NCBI GenBank assembly: GCA_018654745.1 | Contig: JABILA010000127.1 | Location: forward strand, 1 to 64,000 | Direction of reading: 5' to 3' | Length of the DNA stretch: 64,000 bases | DNA from: Alphaproteobacteria bacterium | GTDB lineage: Bacteria; Pseudomonadota; Alphaproteobacteria; UBA2966 | Part shown: positions 35,204 to 44,295 of the stretch, one piece after another | How positions within the stretch are numbered: position 1 is the first letter of the stretch | How the letters are laid out: each line of letters starts with the position of its first letter | Made by a program: the position numbers and the translations under genes | The notes under the pieces: generated by a model | Told to the model about the DNA's origin: nothing | What the model saw: only the letters and a program-made list of their open reading frames with translations | Database searches by the model: none

Positions 35204-36157
35204 ATGGACGATTTTAATACCACCAGATTGCCAACTTTTGCGGAATTGACGATGAAAAATAACCCGTTCGCGATCCCTGGCCGGTTTTACCGCGGCAACC
35301 TGCACACCCATTCAACGAATTCGGATGGATTGTTGCCGGTGCAGGAAGTATGTCAGCGCTATGAAGATGCTGGTTATGACTTCATTGCGCTGACCGAACA
35401 TTTTCACGAGAGATATGATTTTCCCCTGACGGACAGCAGGCCATTTCGCAATGATAACTTTACGACGTTGATTGCTGCAGAACTGCATCAGGGAAAGATC
35501 GCTGTCGGTGAAAACTGGCACATCCTGGCGGTGGGTCTGCCTGTTGATTTCGCAAAGCCGACGCCGGGCGAAACAGCGCTGCAGATTTCTGAACGGGCCG
35601 CAGCGACAGGTGCCTTCATAGGTATCGTGCATCCTTCCTGGTATGGCCTGACAATTGAGGATGCCAGGTCAATTCCCTGTGCCCATGCGATAGAGACCTA
35701 TAATCACGGATCCGAAGTAGAGGCTGAGCGGGGCGATAGCTGGGGTTTCTACGATCAGCTGCTAAACGAAGGCTGGCGTCTCAGTGGATTTGCCACTGAC
35801 GATTCCCACAGTGTCGTGCATGACATGGGTGGTGGCTGGGTTAATGTCCGGGCCAACAGCCTTGATCCGGAAGCCATCGTACAGTCTCTGAAAGCGGGCC
35901 ATTATTATTCGAGCCAGGGCCCTGAAATTCATGACCTGCAGATTGCGGACGGTCAGTTGAAGGTGAAGTGTTCGGCTGCTTCCAACATTTCCCTGCAGGG
36001 CCGTGGGCGGTTGTCTGTATATGTGGCAGGCGAGGGATTGACTGAGGCGTCATTTGAGACTGAAATATTTGAACCTGCCTATGTGCGGGTCACAGTACGC
36101 GATGCCAACGGCAAAAAGGCATGGTCAAATCCGGTTTGGTTTAGCGATCTGGTTTAA
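35204..36157 (+). CDS. PHP-domain metal-dependent hydrolase
   Basis: A 317-residue protein with the PHP fold: GNLHTHSTNSDG holds the first metal ligands, IALTEHFHERYD the next, AFIGIVHPSWYG the middle His, and FATDDSHSVVHD the last Asp-His pair. A C-terminal beta-rich part from about residue 240 follows. PHP proteins include phosphatases, phosphodiesterases and CehA-type carbamate or amide hydrolases; which applies cannot be told. ATG 35204 has no clear ribosome binding site; ATG 35252, with GGAA upstream, is an alternative. Confidence 0.82.
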   Translation: MDDFNTTRLPTFAELTMKNNPFAIPGRFYRGNLHTHSTNSDGLLPVQEVCQRYEDAGYDFIALTEHFHERYDFPLTDSRPFRNDNFTTLIAAELHQGKIAVGENWHILAVGLPVDFAKPTPGETALQISERAAATGAFIGIVHPSWYGLTIEDARSIPCAHAIETYNHGSEVEAERGDSWGFYDQLLNEGWRLSGFATDDSHSVVHDMGGGWVNVRANSLDPEAIVQSLKAGHYYSSQGPEIHDLQIADGQLKVKCSAASNISLQGRGRLSVYVAGEGLTEASFETEIFEPAYVRVTVRDANGKKAWSNPVWFSDLV

Positions 36158-36184
36158 CGGGCTCCGGCTTTTCAGGAAGATTTT

Positions 36185-37036
36185 ATGAAGTTTATCAGTT
36201 TCAGGTATCAGGACGCGGCTTGTTATGGCGTTGTCCGGGAAGACGGGATCGTCAATCTGTCTGCCCGGTATGGCGATCAATATGCGTCTCTGAAAGATGT
36301 TCTGGCCGCAGGCGCGCTGGATGAATTGAAGGCTGTTGCGGCGGATGCATCGGCGGACCTGAAGGAAGACCAGATAACCTATGATGTGCCGATCCCCAAT
36401 CCGGCCAAAATTATGTGTGCGGGGCGCAATTATCGCGCTTACCACGAGGTGGTGGAGGAGGGAGCAGCACCGCCGTTTCCAAGTATCTTCAGTCGCATGA
36501 TTTCCAGTTTTACGGCCCACAAACAGCCGCTGATCAAGCCGAAAGTAGCCGACAGCCTGGATTATGAATGTGAACTGGTGGCCATTATCGGCAAGCAGGG
36601 CCGCCACATCGATGCGGCCAACGCGCTTGATCATGTTGCCGGTTATACCTGCATGAACGAAGGCACCGTGCGCGAATGGATGAAAATGGGCACGCAAAAT
36701 TTCCCGGCCAAGAACTTCCGACATGCCGGCAGCATCGGTCCGTGGATGGTAACTGCCGATGAGATCCCTGATCCCTCTGCACAGCATATTACGACGCGTC
36801 GCAATGGCACCGTTGTTCAGGATGACGGCACCAACATGATGATCTTTGATCTTCAATATCTGATCGCCCATACCTCGAAATTCAACATGCTTGAGCCTGG
36901 TGACATGATCGCAACCGGCTCCCCTGGTGGATCGGCGATTGAAAGCAAACCGCCCCAATGGCTGCAGCCCGGCGATGAAATGGAATTTGAAGTCTCAGGC
37001 GTCGGTATCCTCAGGAATTCGGTGGCGGACGAATAA
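36185..37036 (+). CDS. fumarylacetoacetate hydrolase family protein
   Basis: A 283-residue FAH-fold enzyme that cleaves C-C bonds of, or decarboxylates, diketo acids from ring cleavage. IMCAGRNYRAYHEV, DYECELVAIIGKQGRHI (metal-binding Glu) and IATGSPGGSAIESKPP are family motifs. It lies 28 bases after the PHP gene and two bases before the Gfo/Idh gene, so these three are one operon. Context favours the lower part of an aromatic or alicyclic catabolic route. Confidence 0.9.
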   Translation: MKFISFRYQDAACYGVVREDGIVNLSARYGDQYASLKDVLAAGALDELKAVAADASADLKEDQITYDVPIPNPAKIMCAGRNYRAYHEVVEEGAAPPFPSIFSRMISSFTAHKQPLIKPKVADSLDYECELVAIIGKQGRHIDAANALDHVAGYTCMNEGTVREWMKMGTQNFPAKNFRHAGSIGPWMVTADEIPDPSAQHITTRRNGTVVQDDGTNMMIFDLQYLIAHTSKFNMLEPGDMIATGSPGGSAIESKPPQWLQPGDEMEFEVSGVGILRNSVADE

Positions 37037-37038
37037 TC

Positions 37039-38097
37039 TTGACCGGATCAATTGAGGACCCTGTCCGTATCGCCGTTGTCGGCGCAGGCGGCATCGGTCA
37101 GCGCCACCTGGAAGCCATGTCGGGTGTCGACGCTTGTCAATCTGTCGCCGTTGTCGATCCATCTGACGCGGGTGCGGCGATTGCGGATAAATGGTCTGTG
37201 CCGCATTTCACAGATATTGAAAGAATGCTGGATGATGTTCGCCCCCAGGGGGTGATCAATGCGACGCCAAACGCCCTGCATTTACCGCTGACGCTTCCCT
37301 GCATAGAACGGGGCATTCCGGTCCTGGTTGAAAAGCCTGTCGCCGATAACCTGGAGGCCGCCTGCGAGTTGGCTGATGCCTCGGAAGCGGCCGGGGTCCC
37401 GGTCCTGGTTGGCCACCACCGCCGCCACAATCCGATTGTTGCCAAGGCGCATGAGATGGTTCAGTCAGGAATATTGGGGCAACTGAAAGCGATTTCAGCC
37501 AACTGGCTCGCGCTCAAGCCCGATGACTATTTCGATATTGCCTGGCGGCGGGAGCCAGGGGGCGGACCGGCCTTGATCAATCTTATCCATGATATCGACA
37601 GTTTGCGCTTCATTGCCGGTGACATCGTGGCTGTGCAAGGCATGACCTCAAACGCACAGCGCGGATATGTTGTTGAGGATACTGCCGCGATCCTGTTGCG
37701 CTTTGCCAATGGCGCTTTGGCAACTGTCATGTTGTCAGATACGGTGGCCGCACCCTGGAGCTGGGAACTGACATCAGGCGAAATAACCTCACGGGTCTAT
37801 CCGCAAACCGGTCAGGATTGCTATTTCTTTGCCGGGACTGAGGCGTCGCTTGCGGTGCCTTCCTTGCGGCTTTGGCGGCATGAAGGCGCGCAAAGCTGGG
37901 AATCTCCCTTGCCCGAAGAAAGTTTTGCCGTTGAGAATGTGGATCCCATCCATCTCCAGGCTCGTCACTTTGCAGATGTCATTCGGGGTGAGGTCGAGCC
38001 TTTGATTACTGCGAGAGATGCCGCTCGGACGCTTGAAGCAACGCTGGCTATTGTACAGGCAGCGAACACTTCCAGTGAAGTTGAACTGTCTGGGTAA
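37039..38097 (+). CDS. Gfo/Idh/MocA family oxidoreductase
   Basis: A 352-residue NAD(P)-dependent dehydrogenase. The Rossmann motif VVGAGGIGQRHLEAM, the conserved VLVEKPVADNL (catalytic Lys in EKP) and GGGPALINLIHDIDSLRF match the family. Start is TTG 37039, since no ATG is available in frame near the fold start and it lies immediately after the FAH stop. Substrates in this family are commonly sugars and cyclitols, but also dihydrodiols; the neighbours make a diol dehydrogenase role worth considering. Confidence 0.88.
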   Translation: MTGSIEDPVRIAVVGAGGIGQRHLEAMSGVDACQSVAVVDPSDAGAAIADKWSVPHFTDIERMLDDVRPQGVINATPNALHLPLTLPCIERGIPVLVEKPVADNLEAACELADASEAAGVPVLVGHHRRHNPIVAKAHEMVQSGILGQLKAISANWLALKPDDYFDIAWRREPGGGPALINLIHDIDSLRFIAGDIVAVQGMTSNAQRGYVVEDTAAILLRFANGALATVMLSDTVAAPWSWELTSGEITSRVYPQTGQDCYFFAGTEASLAVPSLRLWRHEGAQSWESPLPEESFAVENVDPIHLQARHFADVIRGEVEPLITARDAARTLEATLAIVQAANTSSEVELSG

Positions 38098-38161
38098 GAG
38101 CTCTGTCAGCTTTTTTGTAGAAAGAACTGGAAGATAGACAAGGATTTAGAGCCTTGCTAGA

Positions 38162-38187
38162 CTTCGTATATTAGTTCGCATACGAAG
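38162..38187. promoter_or_regulatory. palindrome immediately upstream of the second Rieske gene
   Basis: CTTCGTAT and ATACGAAG are exact eight-base arms ten bases apart, ending nine bases before the ATG at 38197. The position would block translation initiation as RNA or transcription as DNA. Binder unknown. Confidence 0.5.
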
Positions 38188-38196
38188 AGAATAATC

Positions 38197-39321
38197 ATGA
38201 GCCTGCTGCTGGACGACGCCGAAGTCATTGACCGGATATTTGATCACATCGATGGAAAGACGACCGACGAAGGTGAGGAGATCTGGCGTGAACCTGTAGA
38301 AAGTTATCTTTCGCAGGAACGATTTGATGCCGAGATTGCTCTGCTCAGGCGCTTGCCAGTGGCATTTTGCCCATCAGCAGCCTTGCCCGAAGCAGGCTCC
38401 TATATCGCCCGGACATCAGCCGGAACGCCTTTACTGGTGGTTCGAGGGGACGACGGCAATGTTCGTGCCTTCCGCAATGCCTGTCGTCATCGCGGCATGG
38501 CCGTCGCAGATGGTACGGGTTGTCAGCGGACATTTGTCTGTCCTTATCACAACTGGGCCTATGACCTGGACGGAAGTCTTAAACACATAACTGACGCCGA
38601 AGGCTTTCCCGGTCTGGACAAGGACCAACATGGTTTGGTCCCGGTGACTGCGGAAGAAAAAGGCGGGTTGGTCTTCATCACCCAGGACGATCCGGTACCG
38701 GGCGGTGCAATCGATTTCATGCCAGACCTCCTCGGCGAGAACCAGATTGTCTTCAACAGCATTGAAATCGTTGACGAAGCAAATTGGAAACTGATCGGTG
38801 AGACCTCAATGGAGGGCTATCACATCAAGGCCCTGCATAACAAAACGTTTTTCCCTTATGGCTATGACAATCTGAATGTAGTGCAGACCTACGGTCCGAA
38901 TTCACGCATCGTATTTCCGTTCCGGCGGGTCGAAAAAATGCGTGACGTGCCTCGCGCTGAGCGGAAACTTGATGGCCTGGTGACAGATGTCTACCAGTTT
39001 TTCCCCAATACGCATGTGACCAAGCTTTCAAGCCATTCCATGCTGATTATCCTTGAGCCCGAAACACCCACCCGTACGCGCTGGGTTATTTATCAAATGC
39101 GAACTGCCAAAGAGGGCGAAAACCAGGCCGATGTCGCCGAAGCAAAACGCGACGCTGATTTCGTACAGGATTCCGGCCTCAAGGAAGACCGAGACGCCGC
39201 CTGTTCCATCCAGGCCGGCCTTGCAGGTAACGCCAACACCCACTTCACCTTTGGCCATTTCGAAAAAGGTATCGTGCATTTCCACAAAACCCTGCGGGAA
39301 CTGTTGGGTAATTCCGCGTAG
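38197..39321 (+). CDS. Rieske [2Fe-2S] aromatic-ring-hydroxylating-type oxygenase alpha subunit
   Basis: A 374-residue oxygenase. Rieske ligands are C96-x-H98 (CRHRG) and C115-x2-H118 (CPYHNW); the SRPBCC catalytic domain carries GETSMEGYHIKALHNKTFFP, providing the two His of the mononuclear iron. This layout resembles the choline/carnitine monooxygenase to benzoate-like group more than the phthalate group. It lies 99 bases after the Gfo/Idh gene with its own palindrome, so is probably separately regulated. No electron-transfer partner is adjacent. Confidence 0.9.
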   Translation: MSLLLDDAEVIDRIFDHIDGKTTDEGEEIWREPVESYLSQERFDAEIALLRRLPVAFCPSAALPEAGSYIARTSAGTPLLVVRGDDGNVRAFRNACRHRGMAVADGTGCQRTFVCPYHNWAYDLDGSLKHITDAEGFPGLDKDQHGLVPVTAEEKGGLVFITQDDPVPGGAIDFMPDLLGENQIVFNSIEIVDEANWKLIGETSMEGYHIKALHNKTFFPYGYDNLNVVQTYGPNSRIVFPFRRVEKMRDVPRAERKLDGLVTDVYQFFPNTHVTKLSSHSMLIILEPETPTRTRWVIYQMRTAKEGENQADVAEAKRDADFVQDSGLKEDRDAACSIQAGLAGNANTHFTFGHFEKGIVHFHKTLRELLGNSA

Positions 39322-39454
39322 GATGCCGATTATCGCAATTTTCCCTTAATTTAAGAAAATTTGTTCAGAAACATCAGAGAAACCTGTCCATGTGCTGGCT
39401 CGGCTAAAACTGTTCTTAAGGAAACAGACACACCAGCAACCCAGGAGAGTTCAG

Positions 39455-39658
39455 ATGTTCACAGCAACAATTATTTTGATGATCGTTATTGCAGCGCAGA
39501 CATTGTTCAGCCATCTCTTCGGCCAAATGGTCCCCGGTGGTGCTAATAACTTCAAGGTTTCAACCAACCATAGCGGGCGCAAAACTAAATCATCCCGCCG
39601 TATTACCCGACGCATCGCCCGTCGTGCAGTAAAAACTGCCAGCCTGGTTCAGGTATAA
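39455..39658 (+). CDS. small membrane protein with basic tail, unknown function
   Basis: A 67-residue protein: one transmembrane helix (residues 2-20, FTATIILMIVIAAQTLFSHLF) followed by a very basic tail with KTKSSRRITRRIARRAVK. ATG 39455 has AGGAGAG at ideal spacing, which makes translation credible. It stands alone and is convergent with the flavoenzyme downstream. The topology is probably periplasmic N-terminus and cytoplasmic tail. Family not recognised. Confidence 0.55.
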   Translation: MFTATIILMIVIAAQTLFSHLFGQMVPGGANNFKVSTNHSGRKTKSSRRITRRIARRAVKTASLVQV

Positions 39659-39686
39659 AGTTGAGCCAAACCCTCGAATAACAGTA

Positions 39687-41279
39687 TCAGAACGACTTCC
39701 GCGGCTTTTTGTACTTCATGATTTCACGCCAGTTGCGGAAGAACCCAAAAGGGCCGGAGAGTACCCCGGCTGAGGCGACCCCGGCGATCAAGGCCCCGCC
39801 CACCCCAAAAACAAAAGCATCCGCACCCGTGAGCGTAAGATTTTTCACAGGTGTCTTAACCGCAAGGTTCGGATTGCGATAACGCTCAGGCGTTGACCCC
39901 ATACCATAGATAGCCCCATTGGGACTGCCCGTGAAATGTTCGGTCGTAAGCGGCGACGACAGTTCGCGATAGGCGATCAAGTCACAAAATCCAGGATAGG
40001 TTTTTTCAACCAGCGCCAGCAAATTATCGGCAATACGGTTCTTGAAATCTTCGTATTCCTGACCCCGTTTTTTCCACGGCTCATCCGCCCACTTTCTGAA
40101 ATGGTCATAATTCACAAAGCCGATTACTTCAGCGGTGTGGGTGACAGAGTCAGGGTTCTTCAGCGACGGAAATGACAGGTAACAACCCTTCGCCGGACCC
40201 GATATGGCTCCTTCGCTATCGAAATAGCTTTCATGGTCATAGCTATCGAATATCCAGTGATTTTCCCCTTTAAAACCAAATGTTTCCGGACCTTTGTTAA
40301 GTCCAAGGTAGAGAACAACGGTCGTGGTTTTCGGCACCATGGGCGCCAGTTCCCGGGCGATGTCGGCACCCAGTTCCGGCGGCAGGAAGCGGTCATATGT
40401 CAGATAGGCACCGGCGTTGGAGACGATCTCCGGGGCATGAAACCGGGTCAACTCACCGCCCTTGCCCTTCTTTTGCAGGACCTCAACACCAATGGCCTTG
40501 TTACCCTCTGTCAGGATTTGCGTGACTTCATGGTTGATCAGTACCTTGCCGCCAGCAGCTTCGATAATGGGCACGACAAAATCAGCAATTTTGCTGGCAC
40601 CGCCGACCGGGTACCAGCCCCCATGGATATAATGATTGACGATCAAGGCGTGGCTGGCAAATGCACTTTTGGACGGTGGCAGGCCATGGTCGCCCCATTG
40701 TGAGGCGACAACGGCCTTGATTTTTGGGTCGTTGAAATGGCGGTCCAGCACATCTGCAGTGAATGCCAGGGCTAGATCGTCGAACTTCGCTTGCTGGCGT
40801 TTAAAGAACCAGCGCAGAACACCCGTATTGCCTTCGGCCAGCAGTCGGAAATAATTCCACTTTTTCATCAGATATAAATCGGCAAAGTAGCCGTCGATGC
40901 CGGTCGCTTCGTCCGGAAACTGTGCTTTGAGGTCAGCCTTGAAGCTTTTGCGGTCGCTTTTCTGGGCAAATGTCAGGTCGGGATAGACAAACTTGTCGAA
41001 TTCATCAGGCATCTGGGCCCATTCAAGCTGGTTATCCGTAATGAAATCAAAGATCGCCCGCATGGTCGATCCTTCGCCCACCTCACCAATATAGTGAATG
41101 CCGACATCCCATTCCTGATTACCGGGGCGTCGAAAGACATGGGTCAGTCCGCCAATGACATAGTGACGTTCAAGCACCAGGACGCGTTTGCCATGCAATT
41201 TGGCGAGTATGCTGGCCGTCGTCAGACCGCCCAGACCTGACCCGATGACAATAACGTCATACTGGTTCTGATCCGTCAT
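39687..41279 (-). CDS. RetSat/CrtI-like FAD oxidoreductase
   Basis: A 530-residue two-dinucleotide-binding flavoprotein. IVIGSGLGGLTTASILAKLHG and VLERHYVIGGLTHVFRR bind FAD, and WDVGIHYIGEVGEGSTMR is typical of the retinol saturase/carotenoid isomerase branch. The C-terminus LTGADAFVFGVGGALIAGVASAG supplies the closing FAD loop and a hydrophobic patch that may touch the membrane. The substrate is unknown. Coupled by a four-base overlap to the upstream CtBP-like dehydrogenase. Confidence 0.85.
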   Translation of the reverse strand: MTDQNQYDVIVIGSGLGGLTTASILAKLHGKRVLVLERHYVIGGLTHVFRRPGNQEWDVGIHYIGEVGEGSTMRAIFDFITDNQLEWAQMPDEFDKFVYPDLTFAQKSDRKSFKADLKAQFPDEATGIDGYFADLYLMKKWNYFRLLAEGNTGVLRWFFKRQQAKFDDLALAFTADVLDRHFNDPKIKAVVASQWGDHGLPPSKSAFASHALIVNHYIHGGWYPVGGASKIADFVVPIIEAAGGKVLINHEVTQILTEGNKAIGVEVLQKKGKGGELTRFHAPEIVSNAGAYLTYDRFLPPELGADIARELAPMVPKTTTVVLYLGLNKGPETFGFKGENHWIFDSYDHESYFDSEGAISGPAKGCYLSFPSLKNPDSVTHTAEVIGFVNYDHFRKWADEPWKKRGQEYEDFKNRIADNLLALVEKTYPGFCDLIAYRELSSPLTTEHFTGSPNGAIYGMGSTPERYRNPNLAVKTPVKNLTLTGADAFVFGVGGALIAGVASAGVLSGPFGFFRNWREIMKYKKPRKSF

Positions 41280-42286
41280 CTTGTGCCGGACATGAATTCC
41301 ACATTGACCTGGTTGCGCAAATTCCCGCGCAGCAAATAATCCGCCTGGGTACGCGCCGCGTCACGACGGATGTCATCGAAGGTTGCCGTTGAATACCACG
41401 AAGAATGAGGTGTCAGGCACAGTCGTCCCTTGACCCATTCTTCGTCCTTGGCCCAGGCCGTAAGCAAAGGGTGAGGGGGTGGTGGTTCCAGGGCAAAGGC
41501 ATCCAGGGCAGCGCCTGCAATATTGCCGGAACGGATGCCGCCTTCAATGGCATCCAGATCGACCAGCTTGCCGCGTGCACAGTTGGCGACGATCATACCG
41601 GGCTTCATCATGGCCACGGTTTCGGCATTGATCATATCCGTGGTTTCATCGTTCAAAGGCGTGTGAATGCTGACTGCATCTGCCCAACCTAATAAATCAG
41701 ATAAAGTATCGAAGCGATTGAAATCAAGCGACATTTCGTGTCCGACGGGCAGGTATGGATCGTAATAACCAACCTCCATGCCCAGTGCTCTGGCGCGGGT
41801 CAGAACGGCAGTGCCGATGCGCCCGCAGCCGATAACCGCGAAGCGTTGTCCGCGTACCCGGCGCAAGGCAGGTGGTCCGTCCCAGGCCCAGCCTTCGACG
41901 ATGTTTTTCTTCAGGGCTTCGTGATAGCTGAGGAAGCCGCGCATCAGGGTCAGGACCATGCCGATGGTGGAATTCACGACATCCGTCATGTCATAGGTCG
42001 GGACGTTGCTGACAGGGATACCGGCCTCGCCGCAGGCTTTCAGATTGATGCGGTCATATCCGATGCCGAGGCGAACGATGTGTTTGCAGTTTGCCAACTT
42101 GCCGACGACTTCCGGGGTGATGTCGATGATGTGCCACAGCAGAATACCATCACAGGCTGCCCAGACTTCGTCCGGGATATCAGCTGGTGTCAGGGCCCGG
42201 TGGACCATAAATTCTGCATCGGGCAACTGGCTCAGCTCGACTTCGGGCTGGCCTTCAAACTGGGCGTCGGGGATCAGGATTTTCAT
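41276..42286 (-). CDS. D-isomer 2-hydroxyacid dehydrogenase (CtBP-like)
   Basis: A 336-residue NAD-dependent dehydrogenase. The dinucleotide motif is FAVIGCGRIGTAVLTRARALG, ANCARGKLVDLDAIEGGI carries the active-site Arg, LDAFALEPPPPHPLL the Glu, and LTPHSSWYS the catalytic His. The arrangement is that of bacterial CtBP-like enzymes. It would reduce a 2-oxo acid or oxidise a D-2-hydroxy acid. First gene of a two-gene operon with the flavoenzyme. Confidence 0.88.
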   Translation of the reverse strand: MKILIPDAQFEGQPEVELSQLPDAEFMVHRALTPADIPDEVWAACDGILLWHIIDITPEVVGKLANCKHIVRLGIGYDRINLKACGEAGIPVSNVPTYDMTDVVNSTIGMVLTLMRGFLSYHEALKKNIVEGWAWDGPPALRRVRGQRFAVIGCGRIGTAVLTRARALGMEVGYYDPYLPVGHEMSLDFNRFDTLSDLLGWADAVSIHTPLNDETTDMINAETVAMMKPGMIVANCARGKLVDLDAIEGGIRSGNIAGAALDAFALEPPPPHPLLTAWAKDEEWVKGRLCLTPHSSWYSTATFDDIRRDAARTQADYLLRGNLRNQVNVEFMSGTR

Positions 42287-42470
42287 GGTGGTTCTCTGAT
42301 AATCGGGGCAGGGGTTCTCTTCGCTAAAATATCAGCCATCGCGGCTGGTCATGCAAGATGGAGACTCTGTTTCCTGAAATATTCGGGCGTTGGATAGATT
42401 CAGGGTCGATTTTTTGAAATTCGGGGTTAATACTGTTTGCCAACAGGACCCAAAATCGAAAGTCGTGGAC

Positions 42471-42665
42471 ATGAATGCAGAAGCACATACAGCCACCAGG
42501 ACAAACACCGGACAAATTCCGGCGGCGTCGACCGCTGTGCGATCCGGCGTGGTTCTTATGATGTTCGGTCTGTTTCTGGTTCTGGCCACAGGATTTGCCG
42601 GTCCATCCATTTTGCACAATGCTGCACACGACACCCGCCACGCCAATACCTTTCCTTGCCATTAG
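42471..42665 (+). CDS. cbtB: cobalt transporter subunit CbtB
   Basis: A 64-residue inner-membrane protein with one helix (GVVLMMFGLFLVLATGFAG) and the diagnostic C-terminal His cluster HNAAHDTRHANTFPCH that should bind cobalt. ATG 42471 fits the family; an in-frame ATG at 42390 gives an unrelated extension. It precedes cbtA by 18 bases, the usual order. In many bacteria the pair is under a cobalamin riboswitch; the 184 bases upstream show no recognisable B12 box. Confidence 0.85.
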   Translation: MNAEAHTATRTNTGQIPAASTAVRSGVVLMMFGLFLVLATGFAGPSILHNAAHDTRHANTFPCH

Positions 42666-42683
42666 GACCTGAAATTCATTGCC

Positions 42684-43397
42684 ATGATCGGTCGCCTGTT
42701 CCTCACGGCGTTAATCGCCGGGCTTTCGGCAGGACTGTTCATGTTTGCGGCCCATATGCTTTTGACGTCGCCGTTGATTGTGCAAGCCGAACATTATGAA
42801 ACGGCAGGAAACACTGGTGATCATCATGAGGAAACCGGGAAAGATGAACACGATCATTCAAATGACTGGTTCCCGGAAAACGGCCTTGAGCGAAGCCTTT
42901 ATACCCTGCTGGCCGACGTACTGACTTCTATCGGGTTTGCGGTGTTGCTGACCGGCGTCATGGCTGTGCGCAACAGGAACGTTGACTGGCGACGAGGCAT
43001 GATCTGGGGGTTATGCGGTTTCGCCGCCTTTTTTGTGGCACCTTCGCTTGGCATGGCCCCGGAACTCCCCGGCATGCAATCCGGTGTTCTACAGGACCGC
43101 CAGGTCTGGTGGCTGGTGACCGTTGCCTTGACAGGGGCGGGGCTGGCAGCGCTGTTTTTCGGCAAAGGTATGATGCTGAAAGCGGCAGGCGTTGTCGCGA
43201 TCTTGATGCCGCATGTCATCGGCGCACCGGAACATCATGCAATCGGCAATGTTCCGGCAGCGCTGGCAGCTGAATTTGTTGTCGCAACATTTGTCTCAAG
43301 TGGTTTGTTCTGGCTGCTATTGGGTGGCCTGACAGGCTGGTTACACAATCGATTTGAACATTTTTCCGTGCATACAAAGGAATATCAGGATGAGTGA
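42684..43397 (+). CDS. cbtA: cobalt transporter subunit CbtA
   Basis: A 237-residue membrane protein with about five transmembrane segments. The first is RLFLTALIAGLSAGLFMFAAHMLL, followed by an acidic, His-rich loop (HHEETGKDEHDHSNDW) suited to metal capture, then WRRGMIWGLCGFAAFFVAPSLGMAPELPG, the family signature. It forms the transporter with CbtB. Its last eight bases overlap the next dehydrogenase gene. Confidence 0.88.
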   Translation: MIGRLFLTALIAGLSAGLFMFAAHMLLTSPLIVQAEHYETAGNTGDHHEETGKDEHDHSNDWFPENGLERSLYTLLADVLTSIGFAVLLTGVMAVRNRNVDWRRGMIWGLCGFAAFFVAPSLGMAPELPGMQSGVLQDRQVWWLVTVALTGAGLAALFFGKGMMLKAAGVVAILMPHVIGAPEHHAIGNVPAALAAEFVVATFVSSGLFWLLLGGLTGWLHNRFEHFSVHTKEYQDE

Positions 43398-44295
43398 AAA
43401 ATTTGCCTTTATCGGTCTGGGTGCCATGGGGAGTCCGCTGGCCTTGCACCTGGCGAAGTCTGGTGCTGACCTGACCGTCTTTGACGTCAACGCTGCGGCT
43501 ATGACGCGAATTGTTGATGCAGGCGCAAAAGCCGCCGCGAGCCTGGCCGAAGCCGTTTCCGGGCGGGATGTGGTGATTACCTGTTTGCCGGCATCCAAAG
43601 AAGTCCGGGCGGTGATCCTCGGGCCTGAAGGTATCTTGGCGCATGTCTCACCTGGCACCCTGATCGTGGATACCAGCACCGTAGACCCGGAAACCACCGA
43701 TGACGTTGCCGCTGCCGCCATGGAAGCGGGCTGCGCCTTTGCAGATTCGCCCATTGGCCGCACCGTTGATCTGGCCGAGCAAGGCAATGCCTTGTTTATG
43801 GTTGGTGCCACCTCCAACGACTTTGGCCGCCTGAAACCGGCATTGGAAGCCATGGGCTCAACCGTGCATCACTGCGGCGGACCTGGAACCGGCATCCGGA
43901 CCAAACTGGTGAATAACTTCCTTGCCATTGCTTCGGCGCAACTGTCTGCAGAAGCGCTGGCTTTGGGAGCAGGGTTGGGACTGGACGTTGACGCTGCCCT
44001 GAGTGTCGTCAACGACACCACTGCAACCAATGGCCACCTCGCCAGACTTTGGCCGGTCAAGGTTCTGGCAGGGGACACTGATCCCGGTTTCACCATTGAG
44101 CTTGCCTACAAGGATATGTGCCTTGTCACGGACGCAGCACGTCAGTCTGGCGTACCTGTCGTGATGGGCGGTGCAGCCCGTGAAAGCCTGAACCTCGCCC
44201 GTCGTTTGAAAGATTATGGCCAGAAAGATTTTTCAGCCCTGCTTGATGTGGCCACCGAGCATGCAGGTCTTGCGCCCGTACGTTCCGGAAAGTGA
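43390..44295 (+). CDS. NAD(P)-dependent beta-hydroxyacid dehydrogenase (3-hydroxyisobutyrate dehydrogenase-like)
   Basis: A 301-residue enzyme. FIGLGAMGSPLALHLAKSG binds the cofactor, DSPIGRTVDLAEQGNALFMVG carries the substrate-binding region, and GTGIRTKLVNNFLAIASAQ holds the catalytic Lys. Start is ATG 43390, inside the end of cbtA, with AAGGAA upstream. 3-Hydroxyisobutyrate, tartronate semialdehyde or sulfolactaldehyde are all possible substrates in the family. Its overlap with a cobalt transporter gene is unusual and may only reflect genome compaction. Confidence 0.88.
   Translation: MSEKFAFIGLGAMGSPLALHLAKSGADLTVFDVNAAAMTRIVDAGAKAAASLAEAVSGRDVVITCLPASKEVRAVILGPEGILAHVSPGTLIVDTSTVDPETTDDVAAAAMEAGCAFADSPIGRTVDLAEQGNALFMVGATSNDFGRLKPALEAMGSTVHHCGGPGTGIRTKLVNNFLAIASAQLSAEALALGAGLGLDVDAALSVVNDTTATNGHLARLWPVKVLAGDTDPGFTIELAYKDMCLVTDAARQSGVPVVMGGAARESLNLARRLKDYGQKDFSALLDVATEHAGLAPVRSGK

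Noticed and set aside
42287-42470. Possible cobalamin riboswitch ahead of cbtB
   Set aside because: No B12-box-like sequence or convincing stem set was found by eye, and the leader is short.
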